Assembly: GCA_029251165.1 (NCBI GenBank)
Contig: JAQXDW010000140.1
Location: forward strand, 1-64,000
Source: Myxococcota bacterium
GTDB taxonomy: Bacteria; Myxococcota_A; UBA796
Reading direction: 5' to 3'
Length of the DNA: 64,000 bases
Below are positions 7,843 through 16,800 of the stretch, piece by piece. Made by a program: the position numbers and the translations under genes. The stretch's first letter is position 1, and every line of letters starts with the position of its first letter. The notes under the pieces were generated by a model that was given only the letters and a program-made list of their open reading frames with translations, was not told where the DNA came from and searched no databases.

Positions 7843-9408
7843 GTGCAGTCTGGACTCAGCCATCGCAAAGACCGTCGCGCCAATGCGCTCCAAGAACTCA
7901 ACGCAGATCTGCAGAAGCAGAACGAGCGGGAGCTGGAGCACCTAGAGGAGGGGCAGGAGCTCTCTGCAGACCAGACCGCGACCCTGCAGCCGCAGGTCGG
8001 AAACCAAGCCATCCTCAACCTCCTCAACCGCCTCTCAGATGCATCCCACTCCATCTCCAACGTCGAGCTTGAAGAGGAGCAGGAGGAAGAGGCGCAGGAG
8101 CAGGAGCAGGAAGAGGATCTGGAGTCCGAGCTGGAGCTCCGTCACCTCAGCAGCGGTGGCGGCGGCGGCGGTGGCGGCGCTTCAGGGAACCCGTGGGAGG
8201 TTGGACACCTGTTCGGCGGGGAAGACGACGACCCAGTTGATGCACCACGGCGTCCACAGCACCGTCGCGCCGCCACACGTGGAGACCCCAGCGCCCTCAA
8301 GGATCCATTCGAGGAGGAGTACCCCGAGGGGCTCTCCAGCGACGACCTCGCGGGGATCGACGCTGCGCTCGGACCGGTTGCACCGCGCGCTGACCGGCCG
8401 CGCTGGGGAGATGCCCGCTACCAAGCCGTCGAGGGCGCGCTGCTCGACCCCGCACGGTTAGGGCGTCCGGCGCTGACTCCAGAGTCCCTCGTTGGCTACG
8501 GCGGCCCACAGGATCCCCTGGGCCGGGCAGCAGAGATCGGGCGCTTTCTCTCCAGGCTCGACCCGGAAGCAGCAGTCGCAGCGCTGCTCGTCGGCCCAGC
8601 ACCTGTGCTGATGACCGGTGCCTCTGGCTATGCCGGCGCAGCGGCGCGGCTGGCGAGCCTCGCGGTCTGTGCGGAAGCCGCAGAAGGGGGCGAGACCGAC
8701 ACCGACGCTGCGGTCGCGCTGGCGCTGGTTCGAGACGCCTGGCCGACGGCAGTGGAGGCCGCACGAGAGGCCGCACGACGAGGGCGGCTGCATGCCCCGC
8801 TGATCGTCGCGATGGTGCTTGGTGAGCCCGTGTCTCTACCAGCCGCCCGTGCTCGCCTTGTCCCGCCCAGTCGACTCGGCGGCCAGGCTCTGGAGCGGGT
8901 GCTGCCGAAGAGCTTCATCCCCGTAATTCCTGTCCTCAAAATAGACCTCCCGCAAGCACAGCCGATCCTCAACGATGCCCTCGCCGCAGCCGATGCGGTG
9001 CTCGCGCGGATGACCGGGGGGCACGACCCGCAGGATGCCCCTGCCCTGCCGATCCTCACACCAGAGGCCCTCCGACCGATCCTGTCTGCCGCCAACGCTC
9101 TGATATCCGCCCTGGGTAAGGCACAGGTCGAGGCCGCCGCAGCAGCAATCGCCGTGCGCAAGATCCGCCCAGATGCACCCATTCGGAGTCCGCTTGCCCA
9201 CACCGATCGGGCCCTGCGCGAGCTGGCCCGGGGCGTCATCAAGGCCGGTCGAAGCCTGGAGCGCAACCAGGGCCAGCCGCTGATGCAGTCTCGCAAGCCT
9301 GCCGAGCGGGCGATCATTGCCCTGCGCGACAGCGCCGCAGCCCTCGACGCGCTGCGAAGCTGGGTGTTCGCGACACTCGCCGGAGCCCTGCATGCAGAGA
9401 CCACCTGA
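7843..9408 (+). CDS. VGNQ-motif protein, injection-system associated, unknown function
   Basis: The protein has 521 residues from a GTG start. Its order is: charged helical N-terminus (1-50), the motif LQPQVGNQAILNLLNRL (about 49-65), a highly Glu-rich stretch, a run of eight glycines, a disordered acidic linker, and from about residue 160 an Ala/Leu-rich helical domain. VGNQ-type motifs close to the N-terminus recur in DUF4157 and other proteins of extracellular contractile injection loci; here the same motif is found in the first gene of the other plus-strand operon (29478). The poly-Glu/poly-Gly part is low-complexity. It overlaps the next gene by one base (TGATG). Possible roles are cargo, chaperone or assembly factor; none is proved by the sequence. 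Confidence 0.7.
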   Translation: MQSGLSHRKDRRANALQELNADLQKQNERELEHLEEGQELSADQTATLQPQVGNQAILNLLNRLSDASHSISNVELEEEQEEEAQEQEQEEDLESELELRHLSSGGGGGGGGASGNPWEVGHLFGGEDDDPVDAPRRPQHRRAATRGDPSALKDPFEEEYPEGLSSDDLAGIDAALGPVAPRADRPRWGDARYQAVEGALLDPARLGRPALTPESLVGYGGPQDPLGRAAEIGRFLSRLDPEAAVAALLVGPAPVLMTGASGYAGAAARLASLAVCAEAAEGGETDTDAAVALALVRDAWPTAVEAAREAARRGRLHAPLIVAMVLGEPVSLPAARARLVPPSRLGGQALERVLPKSFIPVIPVLKIDLPQAQPILNDALAAADAVLARMTGGHDPQDAPALPILTPEALRPILSAANALISALGKAQVEAAAAAIAVRKIRPDAPIRSPLAHTDRALRELARGVIKAGRSLERNQGQPLMQSRKPAERAIIALRDSAAALDALRSWVFATLAGALHAETT

Positions 9409-10106
9409 TGCCTGATCTTGAGGCCCTGATCGCGGATCCGGATGCCGCCTGGCTGCTCACTGAGCGGCTCACCACACTCCGCGCAGATGATCCGCAGCGG
9501 CTCCCGATCCGGGCAGCCCTCGCCCGGATCTGCACCGCCGGCGGAGATCGAATCGCCGCGCGCGAGCACCTGGAGGCCGCCTATGCGATGGCGCTCAAGC
9601 TGAAGGATGCCCAGGCAAGTCCCCTCCGACGCCAGCTCGCACTGCACCTCCTCAGCATTGGCCTTCCCGCGCTCTCCCTGCCGCTCCTGCGAGAGGCCCT
9701 CCTCGATGCCATCGACACCGACGACACCCTGATGATCGTCTCGCTGGGGATCTCCCTCTCGGCGATGCGACTGGAAGCCGCCGACTGGGCTGAGGCCCAG
9801 AAGCTGGGAGCGCTGGTGGTCTCTGCAGCATCGCGACGGGGAAACTGGCTGGGGGTCACCGACGGACTCATCACACAGTCAACCTGTCTCCTCAGGCTGG
9901 GGGGGCCCCTCATTGAGGCCATCGTCCTGCTCCTCCATGGCGGCCAGCGCCTCAACAAAATGGGCTCGCCGGCAGCAGTCAACCTCATCAAGGCCCGGCT
10001 CGGAGAGCTTCGAACGGAGCACAGCCCGGCGGTCTTTGATGCCGCACTTGAGGCTGCACTCGCCAGACTCCAGGCACCTCAGCCCACGGGCGCTCAGGCC
10101 ACCTGA
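9408..10106 (+). CDS. Helical-repeat (TPR-like) protein
   Basis: The protein has 232 residues and is almost entirely helical, with pairs of amphipathic helices spaced like tetratricopeptide repeats (for example AAREHLEAAYAMALKLKD, LALHLLSIGLPALSLPLLREAL and AEAQKLGALVVSAASRRG). There is no signal peptide or membrane segment. The start codon shares one base with the stop of the VGNQ gene, so the two are translationally coupled and likely bind one another. The 3' end overlaps the convergent ubiquitin-like/RING gene by 13 bases. It is probably a cytoplasmic adaptor or chaperone; specific function is unknown. Confidence 0.7.
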   Translation: MPDLEALIADPDAAWLLTERLTTLRADDPQRLPIRAALARICTAGGDRIAAREHLEAAYAMALKLKDAQASPLRRQLALHLLSIGLPALSLPLLREALLDAIDTDDTLMIVSLGISLSAMRLEAADWAEAQKLGALVVSAASRRGNWLGVTDGLITQSTCLLRLGGPLIEAIVLLLHGGQRLNKMGSPAAVNLIKARLGELRTEHSPAVFDAALEAALARLQAPQPTGAQAT

Positions 10107-11056
10107 GTATTGCAGACCGCGCAGTATCGCTGGTCACCACGATACACCGCGATGCGCGCCTGATAGCAGCCAGAGTGGAAGTGCTGACCGCAGTTGTAGG
10201 GGCAGTCCATGCGGACCTCAGTGGTCACCGAGCCACTACAGATGCCACAGGACACCACCGCGACCGCCTCCTGCGCGGCCTCGACGACCGGAACCTGCTC
10301 CGGCAGCGGCTCGACCGCGCCCCACCACGCCAGCCAGCCGATGAACACCCCCAGGAACCCAGTAAGCACACCGGGGGCAACCTCCTGGAGGATCATCTCG
10401 AAGGTCGGCGGTGTGGTACGCCCCGGCAGCGCAGTGAGGATGCTCGGAGTGAGCATGTCAGCGCCGACCGTCACCGCGAGGGTGAGGGTCATCATCATGA
10501 TGAACAGCACCAGCGCAGTGAGCGCGACACGGATGCGGTACGCCTGCCCACCCCAGGCGTGTCGGGCAAAGTTACAGCAGAGCAGCCCCAGACCAATGCC
10601 CGGCAAGAGGATCACGCTGAGGTGGCGTGACACGCTCAAGGCCGCACCCCAGCCCACCGCCCAGGCCACGACGAGGCCAACAGTGCCCATCAGCGCCGGG
10701 ATTCCGCTTCCGGCATAGCCAAAGTTCTCCGGGTAGTCCGGTGGCTGCTCCAGCACCCCGCTGCCCGGAGGCGGCTCCGGGAGGAGGTAGACCAGCTCGC
10801 CATCGATGACACCGAGCTGGCTGAGGGTCTCCTTGTCACCCAGCAAGCGGCCACGGGCACGCAGCCAATACAGGCGACGCTGGCCGTTCTCCCAGTGAGA
10901 GTCCAGTCCAGCGTCTCGGGCGATGCGCTGAGTGAGATCCTGCGCAGGCAGGTAGGTGGGCACCTGGAGGTCGAGGGTGAACGACTGCATGTCGACGACC
11001 TGCACCCGAAGCGTGACGGTCTGATCACCCTCTGCGAAGCTGCCGGCGTAGTCCAT
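10094..11056 (-). CDS. Membrane protein: ubiquitin-like domain, four TM helices, RING-H2-like finger
   Basis: Residues 13-93 fit a beta-grasp (ubiquitin-like) fold: paired N-terminal strands, helix, and the late signature GRLLGDKETLSQLGVIDGE. Four hydrophobic helices follow (about 118-140, 146-162, 176-197, 225-246). The C-terminus has a Cys/His cluster: C270-x2-C273, C285, C289, H292, H294, C297, C312-x2-C315, with CGQHFHSGC matching the core of RING-H2 fingers. RING fingers bind two zinc ions and in eukaryotes dock E2 enzymes. It is the last gene of the contractile injection operon, 9 bases after the previous gene. It may tether or tag the machine at the membrane; that is inference. The domain calls are from pattern, not from a profile search. 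Confidence 0.75.
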   Translation of the reverse strand: MDYAGSFAEGDQTVTLRVQVVDMQSFTLDLQVPTYLPAQDLTQRIARDAGLDSHWENGQRRLYWLRARGRLLGDKETLSQLGVIDGELVYLLPEPPPGSGVLEQPPDYPENFGYAGSGIPALMGTVGLVVAWAVGWGAALSVSRHLSVILLPGIGLGLLCCNFARHAWGGQAYRIRVALTALVLFIMMMTLTLAVTVGADMLTPSILTALPGRTTPPTFEMILQEVAPGVLTGFLGVFIGWLAWWGAVEPLPEQVPVVEAAQEAVAVVSCGICSGSVTTEVRMDCPYNCGQHFHSGCYQARIAVYRGDQRYCAVCNTQVA

Positions 11057-11065
11057 GCCCCGATC

Positions 11066-11767
11066 CTACCCCACCGAAAAGCTCCAGGTGTCCTGCGTGA
11101 GTCGGATCACCGCCACATCGGAGATGCCGTGGCCGAACCGAATGCGGTTGACGGCGTGGTGGGTCGTCCCAAACCGGGTTCGACGCCAGGCGGCCTCGTC
11201 GAGGTCATCACAGGCTAGCCGGAACACCAGCCGCCCTGAAGAGGGGCAGCCAGGAGGGGTCGAGAGCCGGACTCCGGAGGGAAGCAGCCCCCCAGTCGAG
11301 GATGTGGCGGACAGAGGATCTGGCGGACAGAGAGGTCGCCGCAGCGCCAGACCAGACCAGTCGCGCTGCCGCCGGCAGCCAGTGCGAAGGACGTCAATGA
11401 GGAACCAGACGTCAGCATCCTCGGCACTCGAGACGCGCGTCGATGCGTTCGTGCAGCCCGTTGCGCAAGCTCCGCACCCCGACTCGGGGCTCTCCGCGAG
11501 GCCACGCTGGAGGAGAGGCCCAACATCCGGTCGTGCGGGGTCTGATCGTGCGGGGTCCGATGGCGCTTGTGAGGACAGCCCCAGGCGGGGCAGCCCCCAG
11601 CAGGTGAGTCGACTCAGCCCGCAACCATGAGGCTGGCCATCCTCTCTCCCAGCACCGACAGCGGCCGGTCGGCACGCACAGACACTGCCCGGAGCAGGGT
11701 GCTCCGAGCGGTCGAGATCTCGACGGTGATGTCTACCAGTCCAGGAGCAGTCGCTGGCGCCGGGCAC
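11066..11767 (-). CDS. Frame-disrupted gene of the injection operon (unrecognised)
   Basis: The open frame runs from a GTG at 11767, directly after the TAG of the preceding gene, to 11066, nine bases before the next start, so position favours a real gene. The last 130 residues look coded (DADVWFLIDVL, GRLVFRLACDDLDEAAW, HGISDVAVIRL). The first 50 do not; in the neighbouring frame, 11740-11614, there is instead a protein-like segment (LVDITVEIST..., SVLGERMASLMVAG, then TGA) with the strand-helix pattern of a ubiquitin-like start. No good start codon serves that segment. Two compensating indels, a pseudogene or unusual initiation could explain it. No family recognised. Confidence 0.4.
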   Translation of the reverse strand: MPGASDCSWTGRHHRRDLDRSEHPAPGSVCACRPAAVGAGREDGQPHGCGLSRLTCWGLPRLGLSSQAPSDPARSDPARPDVGPLLQRGLAESPESGCGACATGCTNASTRVSSAEDADVWFLIDVLRTGCRRQRDWSGLALRRPLCPPDPLSATSSTGGLLPSGVRLSTPPGCPSSGRLVFRLACDDLDEAAWRRTRFGTTHHAVNRIRFGHGISDVAVIRLTQDTWSFSVG

Positions 11768-12703
11768 CTACCGCTGTGCTTCGACAGTGCGCTCCAGCTC
11801 GTCAGAGATCTTGTTGAGCGGCCCCAGCAGGCGCTCGAACTTGTCGAACCAGCGCAGCCAGATCTCGTTGGCCTGGTCCGGTGCGGGAACCTCAGCATGG
11901 ACACGCCGCACGAACTCCTTGAACTGCACGATGCGATCGACGCTGACCGGCAGGTTGTTGAAGAACTCGTGGGCGTAGTTGATCAGCGAGCCGGCGGTCC
12001 GGTACAGAACCCGATCGCTGGTGCCCTCCTCGATGAGAAGAAACTCACTGGAGATCAGCGCGGAGTTGAACGACAGGGTCGACAGCTCCAGCTCCCGCAG
12101 CGAATTGGTGCGCAGGAGGTTGTTGATGATCTTCTTGTTGACCCGGATGAAGGTCTCAACCCGAGGCTTGAGGTAGCTCTCTGCTGCACGCTCCTGGCGA
12201 CCGGCGCGGGGCACCGGCAGGAGCACCTGGACCATGCGACCGAGCCGGACATTGATCCGACACAGGGCGACAGCATCAGGCTGATCGGAGTCGATGGTGT
12301 GCAGCCGCGGCGCGCAGCTCTCCACCACCCGAGACTCCTGGCGCTCGTTGGTGTCGAAGATCGGACGGGCAAATGCCTCGTCGGGAGCCTCAACGTGAAA
12401 CAGCCAGAGCATGTACTCGCCGTCCTTCTTGGGGACCTCGAGCTGCACCGCGACCGCCTCAGGAAGACGCACCTGCTGCCCCATCCGGGTGATGCCGAAG
12501 CCCGCCTGGATGATGGCAACGTAGCGCTTGCCTTTCTGCTGAAGCTCAACCTGGAGGCCCTGGACGATGCCGTGACCATGTAGGTAGAGGTTGTGTCGGT
12601 GGATGTTGTTTCGGTGGTAGGTCTGCTCGTCTTCGAGATCCCGTGCCGTGAGACACAGTCCCTCAAAGGGACGCATTCGCCGAAGGAGTTGGTCTTTGCT
12701 CAT
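11768..12703 (-). CDS. Baseplate-region protein of the contractile injection system
   Basis: The protein has 311 residues. The N-terminal stretch (residues 10-55: LTARDLEDEQTYHRNN, HNLYLHGHGIVQGL) is a pattern I associate with conserved proteins coded next to baseplate genes in eCIS loci. A beta-rich middle with paired strand segments follows, and the C-terminal third is helical and charged (about 190-311). There is no signal peptide or membrane helix. It starts 2 bases after the stop of the tail-protein-I-like gene in a gap-free operon. It is likely a structural or assembly component of the baseplate; I cannot match it to a named Afp/PVC protein. Confidence 0.7.
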   Translation of the reverse strand: MSKDQLLRRMRPFEGLCLTARDLEDEQTYHRNNIHRHNLYLHGHGIVQGLQVELQQKGKRYVAIIQAGFGITRMGQQVRLPEAVAVQLEVPKKDGEYMLWLFHVEAPDEAFARPIFDTNERQESRVVESCAPRLHTIDSDQPDAVALCRINVRLGRMVQVLLPVPRAGRQERAAESYLKPRVETFIRVNKKIINNLLRTNSLRELELSTLSFNSALISSEFLLIEEGTSDRVLYRTAGSLINYAHEFFNNLPVSVDRIVQFKEFVRRVHAEVPAPDQANEIWLRWFDKFERLLGPLNKISDELERTVEAQR

Positions 12704-12705
12704 TG

Positions 12706-13824
12706 CTAATCCACGGTCTCTTTGAACCGGATCGTGAAGGTGATGTTGGCGGGCTTTTCCTGGGTGACGATCTGAGAGATGCGACGCAGGACCGCCGTCG
12801 CCCGCTCCCCGAAGCGCTCGCGAAAGCGCTCTCGGGACTCCAGGGTCAGCACGAAGAAGGTGGTCTTCGCCCGCTCCTCACGGATGAGGTAGTAGGCAGT
12901 GGGTTCGTTACGAAGGAAGCGCTCTTCCACAGTCTGCCCGCCAGCGAGGGTCATCGCCCCAAGCACGCAGGGATAAGGCTTCTCTCGCTCCTCAACCTCG
13001 ACCGGGGCGCTCGTGAGCACCCGAATCATCTCGGTCACCCCCGCGACGGTGCCACGGGTTCGGTGCAGCCGGATGGAGCGGCGAACCAGCTCCCGCTGCT
13101 GATGGAGCGGGAGAGAGGCGTCGAGCTCGAAGCTGACCCAGGAGGCGATCCAAGGCAAGAAGCTCGGGTCTGCGAGGGTCGGATCGGTGAGGGATGGAAT
13201 GTTGTCGATGCGGTCAGTGACCGTGGTCATCATATGCTGAAACATCAGCAAGAAGCGTTTAAACTGGTCTCCACCGGCTTCTGGCTGGCTGGCTACAGCG
13301 CTGGTCTTGCTTCCATACTGACGCTGCTGCCGATCGGTGACCTGCGGGACATCCTCCCGCGTTGTGGACCCGCCACCCTGAAAGATGCTGGGCAGGTAGC
13401 GAAGGTAGGAGCGCACCGGAACATGCAGGATGATCTGATCCCGGCTGCGCAGGGGCGGAATGTCCCCCTCTTTAGTGTCGCCGACTGTAATCTGGATCTT
13501 GACGTTGACCAGCTCTGGGGGTGTAAACCAGGTCGCAGGAGAGCCGTCCGGCAGCTCTCGGGCAGCAGCGACCATCACCGTCTCGCCGCCGACATGTGGC
13601 TGGATCTCGACTGCCCGGATCCGGCCAACCGGCTCTCCACGGCGAGCCTCGACGAGCTGGTAGGTCACCGGGTTGCCGAGGTGGCGGTTGAGGTAGACCC
13701 GAGCATCGCGTACTGGGTAGTTGATGCGAACGACATCCGAGAGGTAGGCATAGTCACCCGACGGCCGCCGAGTGGTCCGAGCGGTTCGAAGGGAGAGCAG
13801 TCCCGACATCCCGAGTCCACTCAT
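12706..13824 (-). CDS. Tail protein I / gp7-like baseplate component
   Basis: The C-terminal half carries the phage tail domain seen in P2 gpI and its eCIS relatives: FLPWIASWV, then LVRRSIRLHRTRGTVAGV (residues about 245-285). The N-terminal half is beta-rich. In tailed particles this family forms part of the wedge that joins the baseplate J protein. The gene overlaps the J gene (ATGA at 13821-13824), the same order as in phage and eCIS loci (J then I). At 372 residues it is longer than P2 gpI and shorter than the very large Afp12. The assignment to the family is firm; equivalence to Afp12 is likely. Confidence 0.85.
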   Translation of the reverse strand: MSGLGMSGLLSLRTARTTRRPSGDYAYLSDVVRINYPVRDARVYLNRHLGNPVTYQLVEARRGEPVGRIRAVEIQPHVGGETVMVAAARELPDGSPATWFTPPELVNVKIQITVGDTKEGDIPPLRSRDQIILHVPVRSYLRYLPSIFQGGGSTTREDVPQVTDRQQRQYGSKTSAVASQPEAGGDQFKRFLLMFQHMMTTVTDRIDNIPSLTDPTLADPSFLPWIASWVSFELDASLPLHQQRELVRRSIRLHRTRGTVAGVTEMIRVLTSAPVEVEEREKPYPCVLGAMTLAGGQTVEERFLRNEPTAYYLIREERAKTTFFVLTLESRERFRERFGERATAVLRRISQIVTQEKPANITFTIRFKETVD

Positions 13825-16800
13825 TCCGGGCCCTCTTCAGTACGAATGCGAACCCGACGGACCACGAACAGGTCATGCTCCTGCAGCAGCAGTTCACGAT
13901 CTCCCAGGCCTTCTTCCCAGCCGGGAACACCGCGCGGATCCGCACCTCGCATGTCGTAGAGCTGGACATCAATGACGTGGCGGACTTCGGTGATGTCTGA
14001 GACCATCCGGGCGAAGTCCTGGGCATACAGGGTCCCTCCGAATGGCCAGCCCTCGCTGTCGAGCCCCCCGCTGTAGGGGTCGAGGAAGTGCTCAACCCAA
14101 CGGCTGGCCTGCTCGCGGACGAGGATGACGTTGGCGTTGGGTCGGAGGCGAAGGGTCACAGAGACGTCGATGGGCAGGAACGCTGCGAGATGAACCACCG
14201 GATCGACGTTGATGAGACAGCGGCGCTTGAGGTACTTCGAGACGTGATCACGCAGACCAGCGGAGAGGAACGGATCGGGCACCCGCTCGCCGTCGCGCCG
14301 ACGGGGCAGGACGATGATGTCGACCCGACCGTCTTCATCGAGCCTGCCGCGACAAGCCGCACGGGCAACCTCACCAGAGGCCTCTCGGGCGATGATCTCG
14401 AAGTCGGTCCGTGTGACGGCACGATCCCGGCTGGTCAGCAGGCTGGGCGCACGTCGGATGATCTCATCGATGCTCTCCGCGTCCCGGCCGCCGGTGGTCG
14501 GCACAAGGTTGGTGACCTGGACAGTGTCGCCGTAGCCTTCGCAGATGGAGACCTGATGCGGACCGACGTTTCCACGGGCACCAGGGACGAGCCGGTAGGT
14601 GTCGACGAGGACGTTGTTGGAGCCCGTCGGCAGCATGCGGCCCCGGATTCCATTTCCAAACGTCAGGGTGCCGTCGACCGGATCGACCACAAAGATGCGG
14701 TCGTCCTTTCCAGCCGTGAGGAGCTCCGTGGGGCGAACCTGCTCCCAGGTGGTCTGCTCACCGTCGCCCTCGTCTACGCTGACCTTGATGTCTGCAAACA
14801 GCTCTGGACGGGGAAACACCGCGCGCTCAGACTCTCCCTCGTGGAGAAAGAGGGGCTTGCGGAGGAGCTGAATGGACTGGTGAGGCACCCCATGACCGGA
14901 GTAGCGCTCGGTGCGAACCGAGTGAAGATTCACCACATCGATGGTGTTGAGCATGATGTGGGTGACCGGCGGAAGCGGCGGGATGCGATCGATTCCTGAG
15001 CCCACGGGAAGCACAAACCGACCGCGAAGCCAGAATCCGTCCTGCTGAGGATGTTCCGGAACATCGGGCAGCGGGAATTCCAAGACACCAGATCCAGCCA
15101 GCGCATACGCCGGACGGACCTGTCCGTCGTCGGAGCGCTGCTCAGACTGGAGCTGTCTCCAGCCAGTACGCCCATGCGCTCGGTTCTCCAGCAATTCCCA
15201 CTCCATTCCGATGCCCTCGGGGAGGAAGGCCTCGCCGCGACAGCGGACATGGATGGTGTGTCGGGATCCACGCGGAAGCGGTCGGTCAAACTGGATGTAG
15301 ACCGCCTGGTTCTCTTCCTGAATCTCAACAAATGGGTAGAACGGGTAGAACTCGTTGAGCCGACCGATGGCGCGTGTGAGCACTCGGGTCAGGCGCCGGT
15401 TTTCCTCGCGAAGGTCGAGCTGAGCCATGCGAGGGCTCGGCATCGGCTGCTCGTAGGTGGCATCACCGAGGGTCTTGTCCGCGCCGAGCTTGATGCCAAA
15501 GAAGCGGAGCTGAATGGGCTTCTGCTCTTTATTCTCGTCGGTGCCCGTGAGGTTGGACTTGATCAGCTCCAGCCGCAGCCAGGTGGTCTCAGTGTCTCCG
15601 AGCTTGTGACGACCGAGTCCCTTGAGCTGGCTCTTGGGGTCGATCACGATGCGGATCTTGCGACGTCCGGCCTTCTTCGAGCCTTCCTCATCAAGGTCAG
15701 AGAAGGTGAACTTGCTGTAGATCTTGTCCTCAGTCCAGACCACCCGCCAGCTGTCCTCTGCGCGATAGGTCAGCTGAAGCGCGTAGAGGTCTGCGGGCTC
15801 AGTGATGGGCTCACCGTTCATCTCGAAGCCGACCTCGATCTCGACCAGCACCGAGGACTGTCGCCGGTTCTCGAACAGGTCAGAGCCGATAAAGAACCGC
15901 CGGCCGATGGTCGGGGGGATGATCTGAGAGATCTGGAAGGGATCCCAGGGAGCATCACCGAGCATCAGCGGCTCGATCCGCCGGGGGTCGTCTCCCTGCG
16001 CGAGGTGCACCTCGACGGGACGAATCCAGTTGAGATCAACCTCAAGGTCTGGGCAGAAGCCGCGCATGAACACGGTCTCGATTCGCTCCGCCCGGAGGTT
16101 GTAGCCGTCCGATGCCATGTCTGGAAGCGGCCCTGTGATGATGACCTGGGTCTTCTCAACCCGGACACGCTCCGAGGGAATCAGCTCCCACGAGTCGCCG
16201 CGCCGATACCACCAGCGATACTTCGGCAGGTAGCTGTTCCGGCCGGCGGGCACGCCACGGTTGACCAGAGCGAGTCGGATGGTCCAGCCACCCCGGATGG
16301 GCGGAAGGTCCTGGAGGAAGAACTCCAGCGAGCGACCGGATGCACGAACCTCCCAGTTGTGAATCTGGCGCTCCTCACCACCCCGATCGTCCTTCCAGTA
16401 GACGTCGAGATCATCGTCCATGCGCGCGGCCATCCACCGCTCATAGTCGAGCCGACCGCGGATCCACCACTTCGACTTCGCGATGAGCTCGGGCAGCTTG
16501 ACGCGCGGATCGCCGACATCAAACGGCAGCTCAATGATCCCAGGCATCGACGTGAGCAGAGCCAGCTCCGGCATGCCGAGCATGTCATCCAGCTCGCGCT
16601 CCGTCTCGATGGGCGCCCAGCCATCCGCCGTCGGGTACTCCCAGTTGAAGAAGTTGACGATGGACATGGTGTCGCCGCCGGAGCGCCGAATCCGCATGCG
16701 ACCCACCGGACGCTCGCTGTCCGGATCGATGTCCATCAACCGGAAGTCGTTGTGGGCAAGGTAGAAGAACTGATGGGGCGTGTAGGCATCAGGGCCATAC

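Noticed and set aside
11055..11630. 191-codon plus-strand open frame
   Set aside because: Arg/Ser/Pro-rich shadow across the frame-disrupted minus-strand gene, without coding features.
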